From the NCBI GenBank assembly GCA_947184155.2, contig CAMXCT020000126.1:165066-229065 (forward strand): a stretch of 64,000 nucleotides of DNA, read 5' to 3'. Positions 22,704-34,900 of this stretch are shown one piece after another. Source of the stretch: Cladocopium goreaui. Its lineage: Eukaryota; Sar; Dinophyceae; Suessiales; Symbiodiniaceae. The position numbers and the translations under genes are program-made. A model generated the notes under the pieces. The model made no database searches. It was not told the origin of the DNA and saw only the letters and a list, made by a program, of their open reading frames with translations. The stretch's first letter is position 1; every line of letters starts with the position of its first letter.

Positions 22704-23200
22704 CTGTGGACACGGCAACAGGATCACTCCAGAACACCATACCAGCCATCACTGCAGAACATACCCATTTTAAAGCATCACTTCAAAACACACTTCCAGT
22801 GGGAACATAGCATATATGATGTATATATGTAATTATATATATTAATATATAAATATTATAATCTTTATGTATCTGTATTACCAAGACCCAATAATCGGAT
22901 CTGTGTCTGAAAATGTCGGACTTACACCAGGTCTGCGTGCAACAAGCGACAGTCTGAGATGATCATCCAAGGGTATCCGTATAGAAAGCAGCTACAAGGT
23001 TGAGGAATTACATTTGGAGTTCAGGAGGAGTTGATGTTTAATGGACGTCAATGCATTATAAATGGCATTATTTATATTTATATTTATTATATTATATATA
23101 TAGCAGTTCATGCTGAGTTAATGGGGATAATAGTCTAGCATATTGTATGGATTTGTATGGGATATGATTGGTATATCCCCCTTACAATATTGATCTTAAG
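22704..23200. other. AT-rich non-coding DNA
   Basis: TA-rich tracts lie near 22813-22865 and 23060-23105. No gene. Confidence 0.5.
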
Positions 23201-23212
23201 GTGGGGGGCGCG

Positions 23213-23910
23213 ATTTATAAGAAAGCCTTTATGAAATGGGAATTCCATGGGGATGCCTGTTTATAGAATTCAGATACTCAATGCTACCGCAATATAGGAA
23301 CTCCAATTAGCATTTTATAAGAAAAAACACCAGCTTATAATATGACAGTCCATAGTCCAAAAAAACAGCTTATAGATCATGGCCAGACAATTTACTTTTT
23401 TTTGATTACATTTTATCCATTTTATAAGGTGGGAGTGGAAATTCCACAAATTATCACAAATTTATACTGAAAGTGACAAACTGTCATTCTATAAGGCACC
23501 TCCAGGGCATATTATAAGATATTGTAAGAACAAAAACTGTGCAAACCTGATTTTATAAGGCAATGTTCTCCAAATGTTATTAAACGACAACTAGAGTCTA
23601 TACATGACAAGTTTAAAAGGAACCATGATTTTATAACCCCAACATGTAGTAAAAAACATATACAAATATTTTTTTTATGCTGACCCCGCTCCCCATGTTT
23701 TCTCCTGAGGAGATACTGCGGTTTGCCATTTTATAACCCCCAGAAAAAGGGGCGGTTTATAAAATGAGGGTTCGAGTGAGCCACTTCCCAAACCCGTTAT
23801 TGCAAACGCCCTCATTTTATAAGCAATTTTCATTCTTGATTTTTTAGGGTTGGCACCGATTATTATTTATAAAATGCGCCCTCTGGGGGGCACAACTTTA
23901 TAAGGGAAAT
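23213..23910. repeat. Dispersed TTTATAA(G) motif array
   Basis: TTTATAA, CTTATAA, TCTATAA or the reverse form TTATAAAA recurs about 17 times in 700 bp, often as ATTTTATAAGG. Spacing is commonly 35-75 bp, and the intervening sequence is not repeated. That differs from a simple satellite. No coding frame. Confidence 0.6.
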
Positions 23911-23989
23911 TATAAGGGGGATATTGGTATATGACTCATATGACTATGATGTAGCTAACATTAACATACACCTGGAAAGCCGTAGTTGC

Positions 23990-24240
23990 CTATTGTTTCA
24001 GGCTACTTTGGCCTGGTAGCCCCTTTTTGTGGCACTTTGCAATTCTCACACCAAAAAAAGGCACTTCATCTTTTGCTGCAAAAATGACCATAAAAGTGCC
24101 GTAAATATCCGTAAAGTGCCATAAATACCCGTAGAAATCCTACTCCTAAAATGGTATACTTTCCAGTGACCAAAATTTCGGGCACTTTGGAAAGTGCCCA
24201 AAACAATGGGCACTAGGCTTTCCAGGCATTAACTATAGAC
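23990..24240. repeat. AAAGTGCC/GGCACTTT-rich segment
   Basis: Multiple copies of ggcactttg, aaagtgcc and (a/g)taaa(t)acccgta lie on both orientations within 250 bp. It looks like a degenerate short repeat. Confidence 0.5.
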
Positions 24241-26502
24241 TATAGTTGGCGGAAATTTTCCGTGTTAAAATCGGTCAAAAAAGCCATTTTGTGCTTTCGG
24301 CGCCTGAGTCGCCTTGATCTGCTTTTCCAGGGCAGAGACCTGGGTGAATCCACTTGGGGACCCCAAGCCATTTGCACTTTTTTACAGGTGAGCAGCATCC
24401 AAAATGCATCAAAATGCATGGGTTTATCGATGTTTATTGTTTTTATTTTGGAGTTCTACTAAGTTGTTGACAAGAGATCATTACAATCCATTGTTGGACT
24501 AGCATGGAATTGCTATAAATACAAACCGGTAGAACCAGTTCCCAACCAGGCTTTTGAGGCTGCTCAAGCCAGGTGTAGACAGCTTTCGGGAGTTGCACTG
24601 ACAAAACAAGTCAAGACACCTATGGGACTAAAAAGCACACCCGTGAATGGCCTCCCCATCAACCAGATTAGTCACTGGCATAGCCACCGGGACACTTTGA
24701 AACCACCAAGCGGGGCAAAGATGGGCAAAGCATGACTAGCCTGCGTCCCCAGCAAGCACGTAGCCCATCTTGTCTTGCTGTCATACACCGCAGATGCAGT
24801 GCGTTGGCCCCAAAGACATGGAATAATCGTAGCTGTTGTAGCGTCTGCACCCGGCCAACGGTGCATGGATTAATTGCAACGGAATTGCTCCCGGACAGTT
24901 CCAACCTTTAAACAATCCTGGGTGGACGCGTCGTTGCAGCGCACATGTTGCAGCGCGCACAATCTTTCAAGACATGCAGCATTCAGAACAAAGTGAAGAT
25001 CGCTAAAGCCAACCCCCAAACATTGGACATCATTGGACTTTTCATGAATTTTGGTTCTGTTATCCAAACCTGACTGGTTTCGTGTCATACCAACAATATG
25101 ACTATAAAGAATAAAACTCATGCCGGTCATGCCAACGAGAACTCAGGATATACAAAATGAGACAAACTTAAATCGACTTGAAGTTCGACAAATTGCACGC
25201 CTTCCCATGCTGGGCAACAAGCTCTTCAAAGATTGGCAAGGTTCATCAAGGTTCGCAGTCAACGGCAACAGACGACAACACACCAACGACGCCAACGAGA
25301 CCTATGGGACTAAAAATCACATCCGTGAATGGCCTCCCCATCACCCAGATTAGTCACTGGCATAGCCACCGGGACACTTTGAAACCACACAGTGGTGCAA
25401 AGCATGACTAGCCTGCGTCCCCAGCAAGCACGTAGCCCATCTTGTCTTGCTGTCATACACCGCAGATGCAGTGCGTTGGCCCCAAAGACACGGAATAATC
25501 GTAGCTGTTGTAGCGTCTGCACCCGGCCAACGGTGCATGGATTAATTGCAATGGAATTGCTCCCAGACAGTTCCAACCTTTGCAATCCTGGGTGGACGCG
25601 TCGGTGCAGCGCACATGTTGCAGCGCACACAATCTTTCAAGACATGCAGCATTCAGAACAAAGTGAAGATCGCTAAAGCCAACCCCCAAACATTGTACAT
25701 CATTGTCATTGGACTTTTCATGAATTTTGGTTCTGTTATCCAAACCGGACTGGTTTCGTGTCATACCAACAATATGACTATAAAGAATAAACACATGCCG
25801 GTCATGCCAATGAGAACTCAGGATATACAAAATGAGACAAACTTAAATCGACTTGAAGTCCGACAAATTGCACGCTTTCCCATGCTTGGCAACAAGCTCT
25901 TCAAAGATTGGCAAGGTTCATCAAGGTTCGCAGTCAACGGCAACAGACGACAACACACCAACGACGCCAACGAGACCTATGGGACTAAAAATCACATCCG
26001 TGAATGGCCTCCCCATCAACCAGATTAGTCACTGGCATAGCCACCGGGACACTTTGAAACCACACAGTGGGGCAAAGCATGACTAGCCTGCGTCCCCAGC
26101 AAGCACGTAGCCCATCTTGTCTTGCTGTCATACACCGCAGATGCAGTGCGTTGGCCCCAAAGACACGGAATAATCGTAGCTGTTGTAGCGTCTGCACCCG
26201 GCCAACGGTGCATGGATTAATTGCAACGGAATTGCTCCCGGACAGTTCCAACCTTTGCAATCCTGGGTGGACGCGTCGGTGCAGCGCACATGTTGCAGCG
26301 CACACAATCTTTCAAGACATGCAGCATTCAGAACAAAGTGAAGATCGCTAAAGCCAACCCCCAAACATTGGACATCATTGGACTTTTCATGAATTTTGGT
26401 TCTGTTATCCAAACCGGACTGGTTTCGTGTCATACCAACAATATGACTATAAAGAATAAAACACATGCCGGTCATGCCAATGAGAACTCAGGATATACAA
26501 AA

Positions 26503-26834
26503 CTTGAGGCCGGGGGTGGATGACGAAAGCTAGCGGGGTAGGAGAAATAAGGAAGGGAAGAGGTGAGTTGCGGAGGGACTGTCATCATCGTGTCGCGGCA
26601 TTGTTCAACCCAACGAGGATGCAACAATGATATATGATATATGATATATGATGATATATAACAATGATATATATGGGGGAGGGGGCAGGGGGGGGCCCTT
26701 TCGCGGGAAAAATCACGTGATGTCCTTGGGGAGCCCCAGAATACTTGCTAAAGCAAGAAGACTCTAGCGAGCTGACGCTACCTTTCGTGATAATGCCAAC
26801 AATTGCCAATAATGATGAAATGTAAGTGAATAAC

Positions 26835-26878
<44 letters not shown>

Positions 26879-26929
26879 CGACGATGACGATGACGATGAC
26901 GAGGACGATGACGATGACGAGGACAAGGG

Positions 26930-26985
<56 letters not shown>

Positions 26986-27041
26986 GTGATGGTGATGATG
27001 ATGATGATGACGATGATGATGACGATGAAGATGAAGATGAA

Positions 27042-27086
<45 letters not shown>

Positions 27087-27214
27087 GGTGGTGGTGGTGG
27101 TGGTGGTGGGGGGTCCCCCCCTTTCGCGTGAAAAATCACGTGATGTCCTTGAGCAGCCCCCGGAATACTTGCTAAAGCAAGAAGACTCCAGCTAGCTGAC
27201 GCTAGCTTTCGTGA
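26503..27214. mobile_element. Insertion inside the satellite with short inverted ends and a GAT microsatellite
   Basis: The satellite reads ggatatacaaaa and resumes tgagacaaac; the 712 bp between are foreign. Near its ends lie acgaaagctagcg (about 26524) and cgctagctttcgt (about 27199), exact inverted 13-mers. A segment of about 96 bp is present twice in direct orientation (26697-26792 and 27119-27213), each with the palindrome ATCACGTGAT and the phrase cttgctaaagcaagaagact. A (GAT)n tract fills the space between. I infer a MITE-like element with an internal duplication or microsatellite expansion. Confidence 0.65.
26836..27110. repeat. GAT/GAC/GGT trinucleotide microsatellite
   Basis: A long run of GAT with GAC and GAA interruptions ends in a GGT tract. 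It gives artefactual poly-Asp, poly-Met and poly-Ser frames. Confidence 0.97.
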
Positions 27215-28350
27215 TGAGACAAACTTAAATCGACTTGAAGTTCGACAAATTGCACGCTTTCCCATGCTTGGCAACAAGCTCTTCAAAGATTGGCAAGGTT
27301 CATCAAGGTTCGCAGTCAACGGCAACAGACGACAACACACCAACGACGCCAACGAGACCTATATGGGACTAAAAATCACATCCGTGAATGGCCTCCCCAT
27401 CAGCCAGATTAGTCACTGGCATAGCCACCGGGACACTTTGAAACCACCAAGTGGGGCAAAGCATGACTAGCCTGCGTCCCCAGCAGGCACGTAGCCCATC
27501 TTGTCTTGCTGTCATACACCGCAGATGCAGTGCGTTGGCCCCAAAGACACGGAATAATCGTAGCTGTTGTAGCGTCTGCACCCGGCCAACGGTGCATGGA
27601 TTAATTGCAATGGAATTGCTCCCAGACAGTTCCAACCTTTGCAATCCTGGGTGGACGCGTCGGTGCAGCGCACATGTTGCAGCGCACACAATCTTTCAAG
27701 ACATGCAGCATTCAGAACAAAGTGAAGATCGCTAAAGCCAACCCCCAAACATTGTACATCATTGTCATTGGACTTTTCATGAATTTTGGTTCTGTTATCC
27801 AAACCGGACTGGTTTCGTGTCATACCAACAATATGACTATAAAGAATAAACACATGCCGGTCATGCCAATGAGAACTCAGGATATACAAAATGAGACAAA
27901 CTTAAATCGACTTGAAGTCCGACAAATTGCACGCTTTCCCATGCTTGGCAACAAGCTCTTCAAAGATTGGCAAGGTTCATCAAGGTTCGCAGTCAACGGC
28001 AACAGACGACAACACACCAACGACGCCAACGAGACCTATGGGACTAAAAATCACATCCGTGAATGGCCTCCCCATCAACCAGATTAGTCACTGGCATAGC
28101 CACCGGGACACTTTGAAACCACCAAGTGGGGCAAAGCATGACTAGCCTGCGTCCCCAGCAAGCACGTAGCCCATCTTGTCTTGCTGTCATACACCGCAGA
28201 TGCAGTGCGTTGGCCCCAAAGACACGGAATAATCGTAGCTGTTGTAGCGTCTGCACCCGGCCAACGGTGCATGGATTAATTGCAATGGAATTGCTCCCAG
28301 ACAGTTCCAACCTTTGCAATCCTGGGTAGACGCGTCGTTGCAGCGCACAC

Positions 28351-28917
28351 AGACACGCATGCAGTGCAAGTTGTAGATTGAAGATCCCTTCTGTCAAACA
28401 GAGCAACAAACACTGGTGTGGCACGTACAAAATTTTTGATTTATGTTGATTTCGGGAAAGATGAGGTTTTCAAGGGTGTAGCCTTTGAGGTGCCAAGTCT
28501 GATAGGGTCATCAATGGATACATCACTGGGGCATCACAGCAAGGCACCACTGGAGACCATCCCATGGGGCTACCGCACCATTGGTGAAAAGGAGCCGAAA
28601 ATCATCAGCAGATCTTAAGGAATCATATGTCAGAAGCAAAAAATCTTGGTGAAACATGTTTGTTTTTTAACCTATCATACTTGATCCTTGGTTGCTTGAC
28701 ATCCCATCTTTTTAGCTTACCGCATCCCCATCTTTCTCGATCTTGAAATCCCAGTGGTGTTTTTCAGTGCCTGGAAACTGCTCCAAAACGCATTTTTGGA
28801 TGATCAATCCCTCATTTTCAGACGCATCCAGATATCATATCATCGCCGGTCTGATGTATATCCGAATTTGATCCCCATATTACACGTTTTCCGGCACACA
28901 AAAAAGGGTCCGGCCAC
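28351..28917. other. Non-coding DNA after the satellite
   Basis: No gene or clear repeat. Confidence 0.4.
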
Positions 28918-28971
28918 CTGCTTTTGTTCCATTTCCTTCTGCTGCACAATCAGCTTTTGGAGCTCAGCAGC
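28918..28971 (-). CDS. Coiled-coil exon, 18 codons
   Basis: Acceptor cacttcccag, reading AAELQKLIVQQKEMEQKQ, donor gtggcc. 54 bp, phase 0, strong heptad character. Confidence 0.6.
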
Positions 28972-31900
28972 CTGGGAAGTGGAAAACTTGGTGGATTCTG
29001 AAATCATGGACTGGTTTTGTTGGGAAATAGTAACCCTCAAGCAAATAAAAAACTAGAATTTACATCAATTTACCACTAGCCACTGGATGAGTAGATTTGT
29101 TTGTTCTATCTTTTTGTGGTTGCTAAAACCCGAAACCAATGTGTTTACGCCCAAATTGATTATTAGCGGTTCCTGCAGATCTTACCTCAATGAATATTGC
29201 GATGACAAGTGAAAGAGGGAGAATTCCCTGGGTTGTCTAAGTGGTTGGTTTTCGCTTACTTCTATACGCCATCTGGTTATTTAACTTAGCCATGGAAAAT
29301 GATCCTATTATATGATAAAAATGATGATGTGCTGTTCTTAAAAATTGTGATTTTCCAGTTCGCTACGTTAAATAAGCAGAGGGTAACCCCTGACAATGTG
29401 GATACAGGAATCTCCAGCCTTCCACTAACCTTTGAGACACAAAGTAAGGAAACCAGGATGATTTGACACAACCACTTTGGGGGGTTGGTTTGAAAGCCTC
29501 TTAGGTATGTGGAAGATGGAGCATTTGAGGCGTTCAAATTTGTGATAGGAATATGCGCATCAACATAGGGTTGTTGGGGGGTCATCAATATATGTGCGTC
29601 GACCACTCTACACTGATGTTTATTGCGAGTTCAACTAGACCAGCAGTTACTGAATTTGGGCAGTCAGTTGTTTTACAAGATATCAAGATCACTGATCTAA
29701 TCTCTTTGACATAATGGTTCCTGATGGTTGCAAGATATGGCTTTGTCTGAAAACAGGGCACCTGGGCACCTCGAATCACGGTTGATCATCATTTTCCCTT
29801 CCGCAGACCATTCTATCAGGCTGGGAAACTCTGACTATAGCTGCTATAGCTCCAACTGGCTCACTTTTTTTGACTGGGAATATGGATGCCCATTGCTATA
29901 GCTCCAACTGGCTTACCTCCTTCCAACCACCCCGCCTCATGCTCAGCCTGTCTCTGCAACGCCGTCTTGCCTCACTGGTGGCAGGATGCCGTCCCCCGGT
30001 TTCACATGAAACATCCTGAATTTCTATGGTCCCAGTCTGTGGTTTCAATCTATTTCATCCCCTAGGATTTACCATGGTGTATGGCGGGCGTGAAAAATAT
30101 TGGGGCGAAGGGATTCAACGGAGATATTTCATGGGATACAATGGCAAAAACAACCAGAACATCATGGATAATTTGATGATATACCCAACAATTTGCGATT
30201 GGTATATAAAACATATACAAACATATACAAGTTGGGTTGCTGCAAAAAATAATTGACATGAATTTTTCAAAAAAATCGCCAGGTTGTTTCAAGAACAAAT
30301 GCCAATGCCAAGTGTCTTTTTCTTTTCTGCCCGATCATCTAACATACCCATGGACAAATGACTACAACGACCCGATTTGTGATGATGTCCCTATGAAAAC
30401 GGTGGGTTTTCCATCCATTTGCCATAGGGGTTTCCATAGTTTTCCATCCGTTTTTCATGTGGTTTTCCCAAACTCAAAGGACACTGGGAAAGCTGGCCTT
30501 TGTGCTCCATCACCGAGGCGGCTTTCAACTTGGCCTCGAGGAGATTCTCCTAAGTCATGGCAGTGCCCATTCAGTCATAGCTGGTCAATGGATGGTTATT
30601 CCATGTTATTCCCCGAAAGATCATAGGTGTTGACCCAATCTCCACAAAATGTGGGGCCTTGAAGCGATCAAATTTATGGGGATTCAAGATGATTTGCTCT
30701 ACAAGAATTGGGATTTAGCTTATAAATATCAAGTTTTAGCCATGGAACATGGGATTTAACAAACAACCATTTTTTTTATGGTGGCTGTTGCGGATATATC
30801 AATATATCTATACAATGGTTGGATGGATGAAACAAGACCAACTTGTAATACCCAACTCTCAGGACCTAAGGTCCGCAATGATTCCCCCACATATTCCATG
30901 TGGATGATCAAAAACCACCATAAAATCGGGGTGGGGCCAGCTATGGCCAGCTGTGAAGAGAAGGGCACCTGTTAGGGTGAACTGACCCATACCTACATGT
31001 GCCATGGTCAAAAACATTATAGGAATAAAGTATGGGCATCCCACCATCGGGGTAGTGGGTACCGTAGATTAAGCCCCATTCATTGGTGGGTGACCATCCA
31101 CTTTCTCTGGAAAAACAATTCCCAATTCATGTTCTGATGGAAAAACAATTCCCAATTCATGTTCTGACCATAGGTGCAGGATTATTGGTTGGTTAGTCGG
31201 ATGTTACATCCCATGATATCCCATGATATGTCCATAAAATGATTAGTCGTGTAACCCATTAACATTGATGGTTGATTCATTCCACTACTTATTATAGATA
31301 AACCCAGGTCTTAATCATCCTATGGTTTCCCATAAGGGCAGTGTTCAAAACTCTCTGATTTTCCATTATACTGCTTCTTTAAGAACAGAATTCCACTACT
31401 GGATGATGATAGTCCCCAGTAGATTGGACAGTATCACCCCAGTGAGAAAAAAAACACATCACCCAACAGAGCTTTAGCAGCACCAATATTTTAATGTAAC
31501 GGGATAGAATGTTTTTTTGTGAATCCAGAAATCCAGAAAGGCAATGGAAATTTCCAATGATAACAGCCGGCAGCCGGCTGTACCGGGTGAATGTTCCCAT
31601 CATTTCCTCCCATGGTGAAAGCGCACCTCTTGGCTTTCGGCAGCCTCTTGCGTTTTGGCCCTGGACTCCATGTCCTTGGCCTGAAAGGACACGGTGACAT
31701 GGTGACATGGAAAAAATCCTCTGATGTAATATTGAAGTACCCTCTGGTAAATTAACATAGACCCTGGCAGTTGTCGGGTTTGGAAGATTAGTTTCCATTA
31801 AAACTAGGCTATTTTCAGGGTCTATGTTAATTTACCAAAGGGTATATTATTATAAGTCTATATCTCTGGGTAAATTAGAATATTTCACTAACCTCTATTT

Positions 31901-34900
31901 AGTTCGGCCATTTGGGGATGATTTCCTTTATTATTAACCATGATTCCAGGGCTCGGTCGCAGTGAGGTCGTTATAATTTACCCAGATATATGCTTTTTAG
32001 TGGGTATAACATGGTATTATATATGTATTTATCATTATTTATCTATAATTGAATAATATGTTGTTCATGGGTATAACGTGATTCAGTGCCCCTTTCAGGG
32101 TAGAGCTAACCGAGCACATCTCCAGGTTTTTGATCAATAGTCGCAAAATGTGCCTCCCGCAGGACCCGCTGCAACTCCAACTTCTTGGTGCCAAGGGCCT
32201 TGCAGCATACTTTGCCTTGGGTTCTGAAGCCTTTGCTGGTAAGGTTTCGATGGATGTGTTCACTTATTTTGGGGAGTCTTGTGGTTTGTGAGGTGTGCGG
32301 TTGTTTTTGAGTGGCGACATATGCATTCTTCGAAAAATTCGATGTAATCAAAGGGCATTGCTTGATTTTGGAAGGATTCTGGCCACATTTGGGTTCCATG
32401 CTAAAGTGAAGGGTTGTAAATTCTTGTGACACCTATTTTTTTTGCGGATATGGATCACCTTTTCGACGAGTGCACATAGCAAATGAAACAACAAGAAACA
32501 ACCACAATTTTGAATGATGATTCCAAGATCAGCTGGGAAAACCCCTTCCAAAAGTTCCAAAATCACTTAAGATTTTGTCCCAATTGGCCCAGTAATGTCC
32601 AGTATGTTTCCTAGAAAATGGTTGGGAAACATGGTGGTTTTGTACCCCAAGAGTTGGTGAAAAAACACAGCACCCACCCGTCCAGGGTCACCGGTGACCT
32701 CCTCTTCTCCGATGACCTGATTTTTTGCCATTGATTTCATCCAAAATTGGGATAGCATTCATAAAAATAGAAGAAAAACGCGCTAAACATGGTCAAAAAC
32801 CAACTACAGTAACATAAACTAGTTGAATTGGTTTATAATTCGGACCTGTCCCTGCCAATTTATGGGTGGGCCATCTTCATTTATCCCAATATATCCCAAT
32901 CACTTAAAAATGATCCTATCATTGGAACGTTCACTGACAACGTACGCATGTCTATCCGTCCATCTAGGTGAGAGAACCAAAAACACATGGTTTCATCCCC
33001 AAGAATGTCCTTGAACTGCTAGTGATAGGAGATTTCTGATCAATGTCAACCCTTCCTTCGAAGTTTTCATTGTTAATATGTCCATGTTGTTCCCTATTGA
33101 TTTTCCAAAACAAAAAAACACATTCATTTTGTTAGTGACATATATCCAGGTTTTTTGGTATCTGATGGTGGTATATCCAATTGAATATCCCCGCAGAAAT
33201 TGTTCATGTTGTACTTCCAAATTGGGGATTTTTGTTTGGTTTGTCTGAAAATACGATACCTCCAAATCCCATGGTTTATCATCATGTTCCCCCGTGATAT
33301 TGCAATGTGGACACAAAATACCATTGGGTTAACATATGTCTACATGCCATTGTATCATTTCCCATAATTTCACCATTAATCGATGGTTTTCCCACGAGTT
33401 TCCCATCCTATCTTGTCCAGACTCGCCCATGTACAGAAAAACGATGGTCTCCGGACCTCCTCTTGGAGTTTTTGCAGTTTCATCTTGGCTTTGTTCACCT
33501 TCTCATTGGAGACCTCCGCCGTTATTCGCACAGAATTCACTGGAAATCCATGGGATGAAAAAAAACCTTGGGCGAACGAGCCCCCAAAAGCTAAGGATAT
33601 TTTACGGGAGTTGTTAGAGGAACATGTTATTCTCACAAGGTGCAGTAATGGGTTGATATATTATGGCAACCGTCACAGGAAGCCGTTGTTTTTAGCGTCA
33701 AAAATAAAGTTGACCTTGCAAGAACGTCCCTGACGTCACTTGCAAGAATGTCCCTGACGTCAGTTTTGGGCCTTACAAATCGATAAAATTGGAATGAGCC
33801 GTGGGAACTGCTCCAGCAGTTCACGGGGCACCTTCTTCTTGCTGAGCTGTGGGGCCCCTTAAAGCAATCTCAAAAACAATACTTTCTTGAGCTACTTGTA
33901 GTTTGTTAGTTTCGTTTTCCTGGCAAAAAATGGTTCAAACCGTTCGTTTCTGCATCTGGAAACTCATGTTTCACGGCACCGGCCCATTATCGTTGACCTT
34001 CGGCCTCGCAAATCCTCAGCACTGCTCTAGTGTGAAGGGTAATTAGAGTGTTACAGTAAGTGTAGTGTGGAGTGTGAAGTGTGATGTGTAGAAATTGCCC
34101 TTAAACGGGCCCAAGCTGCGCCATGGGCCCAAGTTGGAGCCAAGTGGGCCCAAGTTGGTCTGGGCTTAAAACAAACGTTTCCAGAAAGGTTTGTTTCTGG
34201 GTGGGAAACTTACCTTTCAGGCCAAAAAAAACGTCAGTTTTTGGAAGAAAACGTGCGTTTTCAATCTGTGATGCTTCTGTGCTGAAATTTGCATGGAAAA
34301 GAAACGTTAGTTTCACTCAACCAAACATTTTATTTCTGGTGCCCAAACGTCTGTTTTTCGCAGAAAAACCATACAAAAAAAAACAAAGTCTTGCCTATAT
34401 AGCTCTCAAAGATGACAAAAGGGGCCCTTAAACAAAAAAAACACCAAGAATATAAGTAATATAAGTATCAAGGCATAAATCTGGATAAATCTTATATCCT
34501 ATCCCCATTATATCCCAACGAAATATCAATTATTTTGGTTGGCTGAATTCCCTATGTGTCCCTATAGATTCTCCTATATCAAATCATCAATTACCCTCAG
34601 TCATATGGTATAGATGGCCCATTGAAACAGAATAAACAGATGTTTCATGATGCTTTTCACATTAAAAAAAGGTCATGTTCCAGCTAACCCTTCAATAAGC
34701 GGGTGGTAAACCCAGATTCCCAGTCGACTGGGACCGGGCTCACCTCGCGTTGCTTCTCCAGGCTCAACTCGAGCTCCTGCATCTTCTGGTGGGACCTCTC
34801 CACCTTCAGATCCTCCTCCTGAAATGGACCACGGCCCACCATGGCCCATGGGGAAGTTTGGGGCCAAGAACTGGGATGGGAATTTGGAAAGTCCGATTTT

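Larger units (their letters stand above)
24602..28350. repeat. 675-bp tandem satellite, about five copies
   Basis: CTATGGGACTAAAAA-type landmarks occur at 24621, 25303, 25978, 27362 and 28037. Uninterrupted spacing is about 675-682 bp. Copies are more than 95 percent alike by eye. The first and last are partial. Short open frames recur in each copy on both strands but lack a shared start and splice context, so I do not call genes. Between the third and fourth copies a 0.7-kb sequence is inserted with no loss of satellite sequence. Confidence 0.95.

Noticed and set aside
24278..24296. agccattttgtgct, resembling part of the dinoflagellate spliced leader
   Set aside because: Only about ten bases agree with the leader core, and the flanks do not, so this is chance-level similarity.
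26585..27352. Minus-strand frame of 255 codons with poly-Ser and poly-Pro, and plus-strand poly-Asp/poly-Met frames
   Set aside because: They are translations of the GAT/GGT microsatellite.
24668..28430. Recurring frames of 60-160 codons in each 675-bp unit on both strands
   Set aside because: They recur because the DNA recurs, differ in length between units, overlap on both strands, and show no recognisable domain.
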